Assembly: GCF_002291445.1 (NCBI RefSeq)
Contig: NZ_CP014137.1
Location: forward strand, 4,402,001 to 4,466,000
Source of the DNA: Brenneria goodwinii
Lineage (GTDB): Bacteria > Pseudomonadota > Gammaproteobacteria > Enterobacterales > Enterobacteriaceae
Length of the DNA: 64,000 bases
Direction: 5' to 3'
Part shown: positions 19,094 to 30,855 of the stretch, in pieces
Layout of the letters: each line of letters begins with the position of its first letter
Numbering within the stretch: position 1 is the first letter of the stretch
Translations under genes and position numbers: made by a program
Notes under the pieces: generated by a model
Seen by the model: only the letters and a program-made list of their open reading frames with translations
Databases searched by the model: none
Told to the model about the DNA's origin: nothing

Positions 19094-20089
19094 ATGAAAG
19101 TTAAACACTTTTTACTGTCAGTCTGTGCCGTACTCGCTTTAGTCAGCCAACCCGGGTTCGCCAAGGAGGTAAAAATAGGGATGGCCATTGATGATTTACG
19201 CCTTGAACGTTGGCAAAAAGATCGGGATATCTTTGTCGAAAAGGCCAAAGAACAAGGCGCGAGCGTTTTTGTACAATCGGCGAACGGCAATGAGGAAACG
19301 CAGATTTCGCAAATAGAAAATATGATTAATCGCGGCGTCGATGTGTTAGTCATCATTCCCTATAACGGTCAGGTGCTCAGTAATGTCATAGCGGAAGCAA
19401 AACGCGAGGGAATAAAAGTATTGGCTTACGACCGTATGATAAACGATGCGGATGTGGATTTTTATATTTCGTTTGATAATGAAAAGGTTGGTGAGTTACA
19501 GGCGCAATATCTGGTCGATAAGGTGCCGGAAGGGAATTATTTTCTCATGGGGGGATCGCCGGTAGATAATAATGCAAAGCTGTTTCGTCAGGGACAAATG
19601 AAAATATTAAAGCCGTTTGTTGATGAGGGGAAAATTAAAATAGTTGGCGATCAGTGGGTTGACGCTTGGCTGGCGGAAAATGCGCTGAAGATTATGGAAA
19701 ATGCGTTAACGGCGAATAACAACAATATTAATGCGGTGGTGGCTTCCAATGATGCGACGGCGGGGGGCGCGATTCAGGCTCTGGCGGCGCAGGGATTATC
19801 CGGCAAGGTGGCCATTTCCGGGCAGGATGCGGATCTGGCGGCGATAAAACGCATTGTCGCCGGCACGCAAACCATGACGGTTTATAAACCCATCAGCAAA
19901 CTGGCCAGAGACGCCGCCGATATTGCGGTTGCGCTGGGCTCAGGCAAAACGCCGCCGTCGAATGCCACGTTAAACAACGGTATGAAGGATATTCCGGCAT
20001 TTCTGCTGGCTCCGATCCCCGTTGATAAAGCCAATATTGATTCCACGGTGATTGCCGACGGTTTTCACAAACAGGCGGACGTGTACTAA
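19094..20089 (+). CDS. xylF: D-xylose ABC transporter, periplasmic binding protein
   Basis: A 331-residue periplasmic D-xylose-binding protein. The signal peptide (MKVKHFLLSVCAVLALVS, cleavage after GFA) is followed by the mature start KEVKIGMAIDDLRLERWQKD. VNGNEETQ-like and AYDRMINDADVDFYISFDN stretches of the sugar-binding family follow. It is the first gene of xylFGH and likely the most abundant product, since hairpins follow it before xylG. Control is by XylR plus CRP from the operators upstream. Confidence 0.97.
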   Translation: MKVKHFLLSVCAVLALVSQPGFAKEVKIGMAIDDLRLERWQKDRDIFVEKAKEQGASVFVQSANGNEETQISQIENMINRGVDVLVIIPYNGQVLSNVIAEAKREGIKVLAYDRMINDADVDFYISFDNEKVGELQAQYLVDKVPEGNYFLMGGSPVDNNAKLFRQGQMKILKPFVDEGKIKIVGDQWVDAWLAENALKIMENALTANNNNINAVVASNDATAGGAIQALAAQGLSGKVAISGQDADLAAIKRIVAGTQTMTVYKPISKLARDAADIAVALGSGKTPPSNATLNNGMKDIPAFLLAPIPVDKANIDSTVIADGFHKQADVY

Positions 20090-20108
20090 CCGTATTTACG
20101 CGTAGCAA

Positions 20109-20205
20109 GGCGCTCGCGCGCCATTGCATCCGGTTGTGGCGCGTGAGCGCCCGCCAAACCCGACGAGAGGTCAAGCCGCAGGCGGCCGACGCCGCTGCGG
20201 CTTGA
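20109..20205 (+). promoter_or_regulatory. Two stem-loops between xylF and xylG
   Basis: Hairpin 1 is GGCGCTCGCGCGCCA (20109-20123) with TGGCGCGTGAGCGCC (20137-20151), 14 of 15 paired. Hairpin 2 is TCAAGCCGCAG (20171-20181) with CTGCGGCTTGA (20195-20205), perfect, followed by AAAAAGG. Such structures often protect the upstream binding-protein mRNA and reduce expression of downstream transporter genes; that role here is an inference. Confidence 0.7.
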
Positions 20206-20242
20206 AAAAGGACGGGGATAATTGTGAATCACGGAGGTCATG

Positions 20243-21784
20243 ATGCCGTGCCTGTTGGAAATGAAAAACATCACTAAAGCGTTTGGCGCAGTGAAGGCGG
20301 TGGACAACGTCAGCCTGACGCTGGAAGCCGGACAGGTATTGTCGCTGTGCGGTGAGAATGGCTCGGGAAAATCCACGCTGATGAAAGTGCTGTGCGCCAT
20401 TTATCCCTATGGCAGCTACCGCGGAACCATTATCTTTTCCGGCGATGAACTCCGGGCCAGCCATATTCGCGATACGGAGAAAAAAGGGATCGCCATTATT
20501 CATCAGGAACTGGCGTTGGTTAAAGGGATGACCGTGCTGGAGAACATTTTCCTGGGCAACGAGTTGGCGAGCTGCGGGATAATGGATTACGACAACATGT
20601 ATCTGCGCTGCCTGCGTCTGTTGGAGCAGGTAAAGTTGACGATCGATCCCAATACGAAAGTCGGGGAGTTGGGGCTGGGGCAGCAGCAGTTGGTCGAAAT
20701 CGCCAAAGCGCTGAATAAACAGGTGCGTCTGCTGGTGCTGGACGAGCCGACGGCCTCGCTGACCGAACGGGAAACGGCCATTCTGCTCGATATCATCCAG
20801 GATCTGCGTCATCACGGCATTGCCTGCATTTATATCTCCCACAAGCTCAACGAAGTAAAAGCGATCTCCGATGTGATTTGCGTCATTCGCGACGGTAAGC
20901 ATATCGGTACCCATCCGGCGGCGGAACTGAGCGAAGACCAGATCATCGCCATGATGGTGGGACGGGAACTCACGGAGCTGTATCCCAATGAAGCGCATAC
21001 CATCGGCGACGAGATCCTGCGGGTGGAGCACCTGACGGCCTGGCATCCGGTGAACCGCCATATCCGCCGGGTGGACGATGTCTCTTTTTCCCTGCATCGG
21101 GGCGAGATACTCGGTATTGCCGGACTGGTGGGGTCGGGGCGTACCGAAACCGTCCAGTGCCTGTTCGGCGCCTATCACGGACGCTGGCAGGGAGAGGTGT
21201 TTCTCGACGGGCGGCGGGTCGATATCCGGCACTGTCAGCAGGCGCTGGCGCTGGGCATCGCCATGGTGCCGGAAGACCGCAAAAGGGATGGCATTATCCC
21301 CATCATGAGCGTGGCGCACAACATTACGCTGGCCGCGCTCGATCGGTTCTCCGGCGCGTTATCCATGCTGGATGACGCGCGCGAACAGGATGTCATCCGG
21401 CAATCGCTGGCGAATTTGCAAGTGAAAACGCCAAGTCAGGAATTGCCGATCGCCCGGCTGAGCGGGGGAAACCAGCAAAAAGCGGTGCTGGCGAAATGTC
21501 TGTTGCTGAACCCCAGAATACTCATTCTTGACGAGCCGACCCGCGGTATCGATATCGGTGCAAAATATGAGATCTATAAGCTCATCAATGCGCTGGTACA
21601 GCAGCAAATCGCCGTCATCGTTATTTCTTCCGAACTGCCAGAAGTCCTGGGGCTAAGCGACCGGGTGCTGGTCATGCATCAAGGGCGAATCAAAGCGGAC
21701 TTGATTAATCGGGATCTGACCCAGGAACAGGTCATGGAAGCTGCATTGAGGAGTGAACATCGTGCTGAAAACATCACTGTCTGA
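20243..21784 (+). CDS. xylG: D-xylose ABC transporter, ATP-binding protein
   Basis: A 513-residue ATPase with two fused nucleotide-binding domains that powers xylose import through XylH. Domain 1 has Walker A GENGSGKS, signature LGLGQQQ and Walker [12 protein letters not shown]. Domain 2 has the degenerate GLVGSGRTE loop usual in sugar ATPases, LSGGNQQKA and [12 protein letters not shown]. The start is the second of two adjacent ATGs because GGAGG (20233-20237) is then 5 bases away. It overlaps the xylH start. Confidence 0.97.
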   Translation: MPCLLEMKNITKAFGAVKAVDNVSLTLEAGQVLSLCGENGSGKSTLMKVLCAIYPYGSYRGTIIFSGDELRASHIRDTEKKGIAIIHQELALVKGMTVLENIFLGNELASCGIMDYDNMYLRCLRLLEQVKLTIDPNTKVGELGLGQQQLVEIAKALNKQVRLLVLDEPTASLTERETAILLDIIQDLRHHGIACIYISHKLNEVKAISDVICVIRDGKHIGTHPAAELSEDQIIAMMVGRELTELYPNEAHTIGDEILRVEHLTAWHPVNRHIRRVDDVSFSLHRGEILGIAGLVGSGRTETVQCLFGAYHGRWQGEVFLDGRRVDIRHCQQALALGIAMVPEDRKRDGIIPIMSVAHNITLAALDRFSGALSMLDDAREQDVIRQSLANLQVKTPSQELPIARLSGGNQQKAVLAKCLLLNPRILILDEPTRGIDIGAKYEIYKLINALVQQQIAVIVISSELPEVLGLSDRVLVMHQGRIKADLINRDLTQEQVMEAALRSEHRAENITV

Positions 21785-22946
21785 TCAACAAAATGCCGTT
21801 GTCGAGTCCAAGTCCTTACTGCAACGGCTCAAGAGCATTAATCTTCAGGTTTATGTGATGATTGCCGCCATCATCGCCATCATGCTCTTTTTCACCTACA
21901 TGACGGACGGGGCTTACCTGAGCGCGCGCAACCTTTCCAACCTGCTGCGGCAAACGGCGATTACCGGCATTCTGGCGGTCGGCATGGTGTTCGTCATTAT
22001 TTCCGCGGAAATCGATCTGTCGGTGGGCTCCATGATGGGGCTGCTCGGCGGCGCGGCGGCGATTTTTGATGTGTGGTTCGGCTGGCCGCTGCCGTTAACC
22101 ATCGTGGTGACGCTGGTACTGGGATTATTACTGGGAACATGGAATGGCTGGTGGGTCGCCTATCAGAAAGTGCCTTCCTTTATCGTCACGTTGGCGGGCA
22201 TGCTGGCATTTCGCGGCATTCTTATCGGCATCACCAATGGCACCACGGTTTCGCCGACCTCTGATGCGATGTCGCAGATCGGGCAAAGCTACCTGCCCTC
22301 CGGCGCGGGCTTTCTGTTCGGCGCGCTGGGGCTGATGGTTTTTATTTTGTGGCAATGGCGGCGGCGCGGTAACCGTATCCGACTGGGGCTTCCCGTTAGC
22401 CAGCCGGCCGGCGATATCGGGCGTCAGGCGTTTACCGCCGTGATTGTTCTTGGCGCCATCTACCTGCTGAATGATTACCGTGGCGTGCCGACGCCGGTGC
22501 TGGTTCTCACGCTGTTGATGCTGGGCGGCATTTTTTTGGCGACGCGCACCGCGTTTGGCCGCCGCATCTACGCCGTGGGGGGGAATATTGAGGCGGCCCG
22601 CCTATCCGGGATCAATGTGGAACGCACCAAGCTGATTGTTTTCGCGATGAACGGGCTGATGGTCGCGGTGGCGGGGCTGATCCTGAGTTCGCGTTTGGGC
22701 GCCGGTTCGCCGTCGGCGGGGAATATTGCCGAGTTGGACGCGATCGCGGCCTGCGTGATCGGCGGCACCAGTCTGGCGGGCGGGATCGGCAGCGTGGCCG
22801 GGGCGGTGATGGGGGCATTTATCATGGCCTCGCTGGATAACGGTATGAGTATGCTGGATGTGCCGACCTTCTGGCAGTATGTCGTCAAAGGCGGCATTCT
22901 GCTGCTGGCGGTGTGGATGGATACGGCGACCAAACGCAGAATGTAA
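21762..22946 (+). CDS. xylH: D-xylose ABC transporter, permease
   Basis: A 394-residue inner-membrane permease for D-xylose with about ten hydrophobic segments. Conserved blocks include [33 protein letters not shown] and [16 protein letters not shown]. Homology to E. coli XylH is strong from [13 protein letters not shown] onward. I chose the GTG at 21762 since GAGGAG (21748-21753) is 8 bases upstream; a GTG at 21753 would overlap that site. It overlaps xylG by 23 bases, implying translational coupling. Confidence 0.95.
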   Translation: MLKTSLSDQQNAVVESKSLLQRLKSINLQVYVMIAAIIAIMLFFTYMTDGAYLSARNLSNLLRQTAITGILAVGMVFVIISAEIDLSVGSMMGLLGGAAAIFDVWFGWPLPLTIVVTLVLGLLLGTWNGWWVAYQKVPSFIVTLAGMLAFRGILIGITNGTTVSPTSDAMSQIGQSYLPSGAGFLFGALGLMVFILWQWRRRGNRIRLGLPVSQPAGDIGRQAFTAVIVLGAIYLLNDYRGVPTPVLVLTLLMLGGIFLATRTAFGRRIYAVGGNIEAARLSGINVERTKLIVFAMNGLMVAVAGLILSSRLGAGSPSAGNIAELDAIAACVIGGTSLAGGIGSVAGAVMGAFIMASLDNGMSMLDVPTFWQYVVKGGILLLAVWMDTATKRRM

Positions 22947-23066
22947 CGGCGCCGTGGGTCATTGCGGCAAATACGCGGCAGCTCGCAATAATAAGGAAAT
23001 TATTTAGGCTGCTCTGAATGGTTATGCTATTCAGGGGGTCACCGCCATGAATAGATGCTCATCGCC

Positions 23067-24257
23067 ATGTTTGAAAAACGTTATCGTATTACTCTGCTGT
23101 TCAATGCGAACAAAGTGTATGACCGACAGGTTGTTGAAGGCGTCGGTGAGTATTTGCAAGCCTCTCAGTGTGATTGGGATATCTTCATCGAAGAGGACTT
23201 TCGTTGCCGTATTGAGAACATCAGAGACTGGTTAGGCGATGGTGTGATTGCCGACTTTGACGACCGGGAAATTGTGCGGCTATTGCAGGATGTCAATGTG
23301 CCGCTGGTGGGCGTGGGCGGCTCCTACCATAATCCGGCCGATTATCCGCCTGCGCACTATATCGCTACGGATAACCATGCGCTGGTGGAAAGCGCATTTA
23401 TGCATCTTAAAAACAAGGGGCTGAATCGCTTTGCTTTTTACGGTTTGCCGGCATCGGGAGGAAAAGGCTGGGCGCAGGAACGCGAATACGTATTCCGCCA
23501 GCTTGTCGCCGCGGGGCGCTATCAGGGCGTGGTTTATCAGGGGATGGAAACCTCGCCGGATAACTGGCAGCACGCACAAAATCGCCTGGCCGACTGGGTA
23601 CAGACGTTGCCGCCGCAGACCGGTATTATTGCCGTCACCGATTCCCGGGCGCGTCACCTGTTGCAGGTGTGCGAGCATTTGAACATCCCCGTGCCGGAAA
23701 AACTTTGCGTTATCGGTATCGATAATGAAGAGCTGACTCGTTATCTTTCGCGCGTGGCGTTGTCGTCCGTGGCGCAGGGAACCCGTCAGATGGGCTATCG
23801 CGCGGCGAAATTGCTGCACCAGCTATTGTTAAACCACAATGTGCCGCCATTACAGCGTATTTTGGTTGCGCCCGTCAGGGTGATTGAACGCCGATCGACC
23901 GACTACCGCTCCGTACACGATCCGGCGGTTATTCAGGCGATGCATTTCATCCGTTACCACGCCTGTAAGGGCATCAAAGTCGAGCAAGTGTTGGATATGG
24001 TGGGCATATCCCGCTCGAATTTGGAAAAACGCTTCAAAGATGAAATGGGGCAGACGATCCACGGCGTCATTCACGCGGAGAAACTGGATCGTGCTCGCAA
24101 CCTGTTGGTTTCCACCTCGCTTTCGATCAACGAGATTTCCCTGATGTGTGGCTATCCTTCACTGCCTTATTTCTACGCCGTATTTAAAAAAGGCTATGGC
24201 ATCACGCCGAAAGAGTACCGCGATCGCTATGGTGAAGCGGGGTATCAGCGGGGATAA
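23067..24257 (+). CDS. xylR: Xylose operon activator
   Basis: A 396-residue AraC-family activator. The N-terminal about 280 residues form a periplasmic-binding-protein-like sensor for xylose (RITLLFNANKVYDRQVVEGVG), and the C-terminal about 100 residues carry two helix-turn-helix motifs (GISRSNLEKRFK and INEISLMCGYPSLPYFYAVFK). It matches E. coli XylR along its length. The start aligns at MFEKRYRI; the ATG at 23055 would add four residues. It follows xylH with its own short gap, as in E. coli, and should bind the operators at 18965-19010. Confidence 0.96.
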   Translation: MFEKRYRITLLFNANKVYDRQVVEGVGEYLQASQCDWDIFIEEDFRCRIENIRDWLGDGVIADFDDREIVRLLQDVNVPLVGVGGSYHNPADYPPAHYIATDNHALVESAFMHLKNKGLNRFAFYGLPASGGKGWAQEREYVFRQLVAAGRYQGVVYQGMETSPDNWQHAQNRLADWVQTLPPQTGIIAVTDSRARHLLQVCEHLNIPVPEKLCVIGIDNEELTRYLSRVALSSVAQGTRQMGYRAAKLLHQLLLNHNVPPLQRILVAPVRVIERRSTDYRSVHDPAVIQAMHFIRYHACKGIKVEQVLDMVGISRSNLEKRFKDEMGQTIHGVIHAEKLDRARNLLVSTSLSINEISLMCGYPSLPYFYAVFKKGYGITPKEYRDRYGEAGYQRG

Positions 24258-24267
24258 ACAGACAGGC

Positions 24268-24291
24268 AGCGCGACAGACTAACGTCGCGCT
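24268..24291. terminator. Stem-loop between convergent xylR and the DJ-1 gene
   Basis: AGCGCGAC (24268-24275) and GTCGCGCT (24284-24291) form a perfect 8-bp stem between two convergent stop codons. There is no clear T-run on either side, so its role is tentative. Confidence 0.45.
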
Positions 24292-24302
24292 GAAGATGGG
24301 GG

Positions 24303-24878
24303 TTATTCGGGCACGCGCCAGTAATCGTAATCGATGTGTTCAACCTGGAAATTCGCGTCTTCCTTATCTCCCGTTAAGCGATAGGCGATAGTAAAGGCGA
24401 AATCAAAAGCGACGCCCAGTCCTTTACCGCTGATCAGGTTGCCGTCTTCGACGACTTTTTCGTTGACGTATACACCGTCGGTAACGTTTTGCCACAGCTC
24501 GCCCGAGCAGACATAACGCCGGCCTTGCAATAAGTTATTACCGCCCAACACGCGCGCGGCGGCGGAACAAAGCGGACAAATCAGCCTGTTGGCCTCGTCA
24601 TGGCGGCGAATGAATTCAACCACCGTGGGGTTTGCTGCCAGATTAACCGTTCCTTGCGGACCGCCGGGAATAATTACCGCATCAAACAGAGTATCCGTGT
24701 TTCTTTCCAGCAGGTCGTCGGCAAACATACGAATATTGTGATAGCTACACAGTTCCAGCCTGTCGTGACAAGACAACATGGCGACATCGATTTTCATACG
24801 GTGCAGTACATCAATCACCATAATCGCTTCCGCTTCTTCAAAACCATCAGCCAGCAGAATGGCGATTTTCTTAGACAT
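24303..24878 (-). CDS. DJ-1/PfpI family protein
   Basis: A 191-residue member of the DJ-1/PfpI superfamily, which includes YajL/ThiJ, Hsp31 and proteases. The conserved Glu15 (DGFEEAEA) and the nucleophile-elbow Cys104 (CPLCSAARV-type elbow) are present, together with VIIPGGPQGTVNL. Members are protein or nucleotide deglycases or redox-sensing chaperones; the exact activity cannot be read. The elbow reads PLCSAA rather than AICAAP of YajL, so it is not simply YajL. GGAG precedes the ATG at 24878; the longer frame to 24929 lacks support. It is monocistronic. Confidence 0.85.
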   Translation of the reverse strand: MSKKIAILLADGFEEAEAIMVIDVLHRMKIDVAMLSCHDRLELCSYHNIRMFADDLLERNTDTLFDAVIIPGGPQGTVNLAANPTVVEFIRRHDEANRLICPLCSAAARVLGGNNLLQGRRYVCSGELWQNVTDGVYVNEKVVEDGNLISGKGLGVAFDFAFTIAYRLTGDKEDANFQVEHIDYDYWRVPE

Positions 24879-25117
24879 AGCATCTCCAGCAACATATAGA
24901 GGGAAAAGGGAGGATAGCAAAGAATACATATTAAAATGAAACGATGTTTTATTATTGATATAGGCGTCGCGTAACCCACCTTTAGCGCTTAGCGTGTTGA
25001 TGAAATCGCGTTATACTCGTCCACTTGGGCGCGAACCGAGTGCGAATTTTTTTGCATAAAGCACGACTCTCCTCTTCCTGTGCCGGCAAAAAGATGTTTA
25101 AATTATCACTCACTTAT

Positions 25118-25135
25118 TTTGCATAAATATGCATT
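25118..25135 (+). promoter_or_regulatory. Putative ARG box upstream of argG
   Basis: TTTGCATAAATATGCATT is an 18-bp palindrome close to the ArgR consensus (TGAATAAATATTCA-type). It lies about 145 bases before argG in a 400-base gap that otherwise shows no gene. Arginine repression of argG through ArgR is well established in E. coli. Confidence 0.6.
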
Positions 25136-25222
25136 TATTGAGGGCGCGATATTTACCGACAAACCTCGCTTGACCAGTCCGCAACCTGGTGAAGTCATGG
25201 CCCTCAGTATTGTATTGCGTAA

Positions 25223-26626
<1,404 letters not shown>

Positions 26627-26656
26627 TTCGCCGCGATTAAGCGGTTAGCTGATGTG

Positions 26657-26691
26657 AAAACCCGGCCACGTTTTTCGTCGCCGGGTTTTTT
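26657..26691 (+). terminator. Rho-independent terminator of argG
   Basis: AAAACCCGGC and GCCGGGTTTT pair around a 13-base loop, followed by TTTAC. It lies about 30 bases after the argG stop. Confidence 0.9.
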
Positions 26692-26777
26692 ACGGCGGCT
26701 TCTGCCGTTTGCGCTGTCCCGTCAGCAAAAGGAAAGCCTGCTTATTCCAGTGAGCGGCGTGGCGAACGCGCGTGACG

Positions 26778-28265
26778 CTATGCGCGCGCGGCGTTAGTCA
26801 CATGGACGCCGGGTTTTCTGCCGCCGTTCCACTTGCCGTCGATGGCGCGTTCGATCTGCGCGGCAAGCTGCAACAGCAGGCCGTCGTCGCCCTGGCGCGT
26901 TTGCGCCTGAATGCCGAACGGCAAGCCATTTTCCTGCTCGGCCAGCGGCAGGGAGATCGCCGGGATGCCGCAAAGATTGGAGAGCGGCGTATAGGCGAAG
27001 TTTTCCCATAGGCTGGCAAACCAGTCGGTCACCGACGGATTATCGCTTAGCGTCAGGTATTTCATCGTGCCGATCTTCGGCGTGGGCAGCGCGGTGATCG
27101 GCGTCAGAATAATATCCCAGGATTCGAAGAAAGCGCCGAAGGCGCGCGAGGTGTTATTGAATACGGCCTGCATCGCCGCGCGCGTGCCGAAGGAGATATC
27201 TTTGCCCGCTTCCCAGATCCGGATATTGACCGGTTCAATCCGATCCGCCGGGGGTTGTTCCAGTCCCAGATTTGCGAGCATCGCGGAAATCGTCTGGGCA
27301 AAATTACTGATATAACAGGTGGTCTGCGCCGCAAACGCGGCGCGGAAATCCACCAGCGGCGTCACCCATTCCACATGATGACCCAAACCGGCGAGAAAAT
27401 TGCCGACCCTCTCCAGTTCGGCGACGAAATGCGGCGTAGCCCGGTAGTCGCCCCATTGATGGGACAGCGCGATGCGTAGCGGCGCGGGATCGCGCTGAAT
27501 CAGTTCGCCGTAGCTTTCCGCCGCCGTCCAATAGGGCATAAATTCCCCCGGCGCGCCGCCGCGGCAGTGGTCTACAAAGGCGGCGGTATCGCGCACCGTG
27601 CGGGTATGGCATCCCTGAATCGAAACCAGACCGGTAAGGTCGGAGGCGTAAGGCGCGAGGGAGAACACGCCGCGCGAAGGCTTAAGGCCGATGTTGCCGT
27701 TGAATCCGGCGGGAATGCGAATCGAACCGCCGCCATCGGTCGCGTGGGACATCGGCACGATGCCGGATGCGACCGAGGCCGCCGTACCGGCGGAGGAGCC
27801 GCAGGTGGTGTACTCCAGATCCCAGGGATTCCGCGTGATATAAACTGCCGGATTCTCCGCCGAGCTGCATACGCCGAATTCCGGCGTGGTGGTGCGGCCG
27901 ATAAGATTCAGCCCGGCCTGGCGCATCTTGCCGACCAGAAAGCTGTCGGCCTGCGAGCGATTGCCGCGCATCAGCAGCGATCCCATCTCCTGTAAACGAC
28001 CTTTCAGCGTCGGCCCCAGATCTTTCATCAGAAAAGGCACGCCGGCGAAGGCGCCCTGCGGGTTCATGCCGTCTTTCAGCGGATCGGCGACCACATCGTC
28101 AAATACCTCGACCACCGCGCTTAATGCGGGATTGAGCAGGGCGATGGCTTGCGCCGCCTGTGAGGCCAGTTCCGCGGCGCTCACGTCGCCTTTACGTATC
28201 AGTTCCGCCAGACCTACGGCGTCATAGGCCGACCATTCATCCCACTCCATCACTCGTGACTTCAT
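26778..28265 (-). CDS. Amidase (amidase signature family)
   Basis: A 495-residue amidase-signature hydrolase. The Ser-cisSer-Lys triad is recognisable: Lys in FLMKDLGPT, cis-Ser and Ser in the Gly/Ser-rich TTCGSSAGTAASVASG and DGGGSIRIPAGF. The family hydrolyses amide bonds in small amides or amino acid derivatives; the substrate is unknown. It is the last gene of a minus-strand operon with a peptide-type ABC importer, 68 bases after the ATPase gene, so it probably acts on what that transporter brings in. GGGAGC precedes the ATG. Confidence 0.9.
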   Translation of the reverse strand: MKSRVMEWDEWSAYDAVGLAELIRKGDVSAAELASQAAQAIALLNPALSAVVEVFDDVVADPLKDGMNPQGAFAGVPFLMKDLGPTLKGRLQEMGSLLMRGNRSQADSFLVGKMRQAGLNLIGRTTTPEFGVCSSAENPAVYITRNPWDLEYTTCGSSAGTAASVASGIVPMSHATDGGGSIRIPAGFNGNIGLKPSRGVFSLAPYASDLTGLVSIQGCHTRTVRDTAAFVDHCRGGAPGEFMPYWTAAESYGELIQRDPAPLRIALSHQWGDYRATPHFVAELERVGNFLAGLGHHVEWVTPLVDFRAAFAAQTTCYISNFAQTISAMLANLGLEQPPADRIEPVNIRIWEAGKDISFGTRAAMQAVFNNTSRAFGAFFESWDIILTPITALPTPKIGTMKYLTLSDNPSVTDWFASLWENFAYTPLSNLCGIPAISLPLAEQENGLPFGIQAQTRQGDDGLLLQLAAQIERAIDGKWNGGRKPGVHVTNAARA

Positions 28266-28333
28266 ATACCGCTCCCGGTTGAAACATTAAGGGCCGTGTC
28301 CGCTACGGGGATTAAGCCCGAAAAAGAGGCCGA

Positions 28334-29971
28334 TTATTTCATCAGCGTCAGACGCGGCGCGGCGGCCAGCAGACGGCGCGTGTAGTCATGTTCGGGCCGG
28401 CGGAACAACTCGGCGGTAACGCCCTGTTCGACTACCTGGCCCTGATGCATGACGATGACGCGATCGCAAAGCTGGGCGGCGACGCGCAGATCGTGGGTGA
28501 TAAACAGCAGTCCCAGCCCCAGATCGCGCTGCAATTCACGCAGCAGATCGAGGATTTGCGCCTGAACCGATACATCCAGCGCGGAGACGGCTTCATCCGC
28601 CACCAGCACCTGGGGATCGCAGGCGATGGCGCGGGCGATGGCCAGCCGCTGCCGCTGTCCGCCGGAAAACTGATGCGGATAACGTTCGAGCGATGCGCGC
28701 GGCAGATTGATGCGATCCATTAACGCTGCGGCGGTTTGATGCGCCTGTTGCCGGCTCTGACCAAAGTTCATCGCGCCTTCCATGATCGACGATCCGATGG
28801 TGCGGCGCGGATTCAGCGAGCGGTTGGGATCCTGAAATACCACCTGAACCCGCGAGCGCAATGCCCGTACCTGCGATTCGGGCAGTGTTTGCACCTCCCT
28901 GTCGCCCCATAGGATCTTGCCCGCGCTGGGTTCGATCATGCGGATCATGCAGCGGGCAAAGGTGGATTTACCCGATCCGGACTCGCCCACGACGCCGACG
29001 GTTTCACCGCGGTGCACCGCGACGCTGGCCTGGCGCAGGGCGTCAAACCGTTTGGCGCGGCCCAGCCAGTCGCGGCTGATATAGGTTTTGCTGACCGATT
29101 GCCCCAGCAGCAGCGGCGGGAGCCGTTCGCCGATGGGCCGGCGGGGCGGGGGCGGCGTAATATCCGGCACCGCCGCCAGCAGCGAACGGGTATAGTCGGT
29201 GGCGGGACGTTGCAGCACCTGTTCACAGGAACCCTGTTCAACCATCTCCCCGCGATACATCACCAGAATGTGGTCGGCGATTTCCGACACCACGCCCATG
29301 TCATGGGTAATAAAGAGTACCGCGCTGCCTTGCTCCGCCTGGAGTTCGCGAATCAGCTTGAGGATTTCCGCCTGCGTGGTGACGTCCAGCGCCGTGGTCG
29401 GTTCATCGCAAATCAGCAGCCGCGGCTTGAGAACCAGCGCCATCGCGATAACGATGCGCTGGCGTTGGCCGCCCGATAGCTGATGCGGATAGCTTTTGTA
29501 GATGCGCGCGGGATCGGGCAGGCGAACCCGCTCAAACATCGCCAATATTCTGGCTTTGCGCTCGGCGGCGGGCCAGCGGGTATGGGCGCGTAATAGCTCG
29601 TCCACCTGTTCGCCGCAGCTATGCACCGGATTGAGCGCGGTCATCGGCTCTTGAAAAACCATCCCCATACAGGTGGCGCGCAGCTGGCGCAGTTGCCGCT
29701 GGCTGACGTAGCGGCCGGAATCCATAAGCGTATTGCCCGCCAGCCAGATGTCGCCGCCGGTAATGCGCAGCTCTTTGGCGATTAATCCCATAATGGCGGT
29801 GGCCAACACCGATTTTCCCGAACCGGATTCGCCGACCACGCATAGCGTTTGTCCCGCCGCGATTTCCAGGTCGAGATGTTGAATGGCGTACGGACGGTCG
29901 GCGTCCGTCGGCAGGGCGACCTGTAGGCTGGAAACCTGCAATACCGGGTCATTATTCTGGCGTTTATTCAT
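28334..29971 (-). CDS. Peptide-type ABC transporter ATP-binding protein (two fused domains)
   Basis: A 545-residue ATPase with two oligopeptide-type nucleotide-binding domains in one chain, like GsiA. Domain 1 has GESGSGKS, LSGGQRQRIVIA and LLICDEPTTALD. Domain 2 has GESGSGKS, FSGGQRQRLAIA and VLVADEAVSALD, where Ala replaces the usual Pro of DEP. The C-terminal end of domain 1 (LQRPATDYTRSLLAAVPD) is the usual OppD/OppF extension. It lies 11 bases after the permease gene and powers the same importer. The substrate class is inferred from the family. Confidence 0.93.
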   Translation of the reverse strand: MNKRQNNDPVLQVSSLQVALPTDADRPYAIQHLDLEIAAGQTLCVVGESGSGKSVLATAIMGLIAKELRITGGDIWLAGNTLMDSGRYVSQRQLRQLRATCMGMVFQEPMTALNPVHSCGEQVDELLRAHTRWPAAERKARILAMFERVRLPDPARIYKSYPHQLSGGQRQRIVIAMALVLKPRLLICDEPTTALDVTTQAEILKLIRELQAEQGSAVLFITHDMGVVSEIADHILVMYRGEMVEQGSCEQVLQRPATDYTRSLLAAVPDITPPPPRRPIGERLPPLLLGQSVSKTYISRDWLGRAKRFDALRQASVAVHRGETVGVVGESGSGKSTFARCMIRMIEPSAGKILWGDREVQTLPESQVRALRSRVQVVFQDPNRSLNPRRTIGSSIMEGAMNFGQSRQQAHQTAAALMDRINLPRASLERYPHQFSGGQRQRLAIARAIACDPQVLVADEAVSALDVSVQAQILDLLRELQRDLGLGLLFITHDLRVAAQLCDRVIVMHQGQVVEQGVTAELFRRPEHDYTRRLLAAAPRLTLMK

Positions 29972-29982
29972 CAGATTGCCCC

Positions 29983-30855
29983 CTAAAGCCGTTTGGAAAA
30001 TTTGGGATCGAGCACATCGCGCAAACCATCGCCGAGCAGGTTGATGGCCAGCACCGAGGGAACCAGAAACAGCGCGGGGAACAGCACATCTCCCGGGCTT
30101 TGTGAGAACATCACGCGGCCTTCGGCCATGATGTTGCCCCAGGTGGGAATATCGGAGGGCAGGCCCAAACCGAGAAAGCTGAGGATGGCTTCGGTCAGCA
30201 CCGCCGAGGCCGCCACAAACGTGCCTTGTACGATCAGCGGCGCCATGGCGTTAGGCAGGATATCGCGCCACAGGATCATGATATTGCTGGTCGCCAGCGC
30301 ACGCGCCGCTTCGACAAACGCCTCCTGGCGCAGGCTGAGCACCAGCGAACGCACCAGCCGCGTCACCCTGGGCACTTCGGGCACCGCGATGGCGATAATC
30401 ACCGTGGTCAGGTTGCCGCCGAACATCGCCACCAGCGTAATGGCCACCAGTACCGAAGGGATCGCCATCAGGCCGTCCATGATGCGCATCAGCAGCATAT
30501 CCAACGCATGGAAGTAGCCCGCCAGCATGCCCAGCAGACAACCGGCTAAAATAGCCGCCAGCGCGGTCAGCAGGCCGACGGCCAGGGAAATTCGCGTGCC
30601 ATAGAGCACGCGGCTCCAGATATCGCGCCCCAAACTGTCGCTGCCCATCCAGAAAGTATGCGGGATTTGCGCGCCGTCCAGTAGCGTGACCTGCCCGCGG
30701 GTGCCGGCGCCGACGGAGATAAAATTCATGTCCATCACGCTGGGATCGAACGTACCGAGCCAGGGCGCGCCGATCCCCAGCAGGGCCAGCGTCGCCAAGG
30801 TCAGCACGCCGATTTTGACTGAAGTATTACGCCAGAGTCGTTTCGCTGTATTCAT
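29983..30855 (-). CDS. Peptide-type ABC transporter permease (DppC-like)
   Basis: A 290-residue inner-membrane permease with about six helices. It has the DppC-type layout: a short cytoplasmic N-terminus, one helix, a periplasmic loop with HTFWMGSDSLGRDIWSRVLYGTRISL, then the EAA-loop region (EAARALATSNIMILWRDILPN). It overlaps the upstream permease gene by 4 bases (ATGA), so the two are translationally coupled. It forms the membrane channel with the DppB-like partner. Confidence 0.93.
   Translation of the reverse strand: MNTAKRLWRNTSVKIGVLTLATLALLGIGAPWLGTFDPSVMDMNFISVGAGTRGQVTLLDGAQIPHTFWMGSDSLGRDIWSRVLYGTRISLAVGLLTALAAILAGCLLGMLAGYFHALDMLLMRIMDGLMAIPSVLVAITLVAMFGGNLTTVIIAIAVPEVPRVTRLVRSLVLSLRQEAFVEAARALATSNIMILWRDILPNAMAPLIVQGTFVAASAVLTEAILSFLGLGLPSDIPTWGNIMAEGRVMFSQSPGDVLFPALFLVPSVLAINLLGDGLRDVLDPKFSKRL

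Noticed and set aside
20171..21319. A 382-codon minus-strand frame opposite xylG
   Set aside because: xylG on the plus strand is unambiguous with both ATPase domains.
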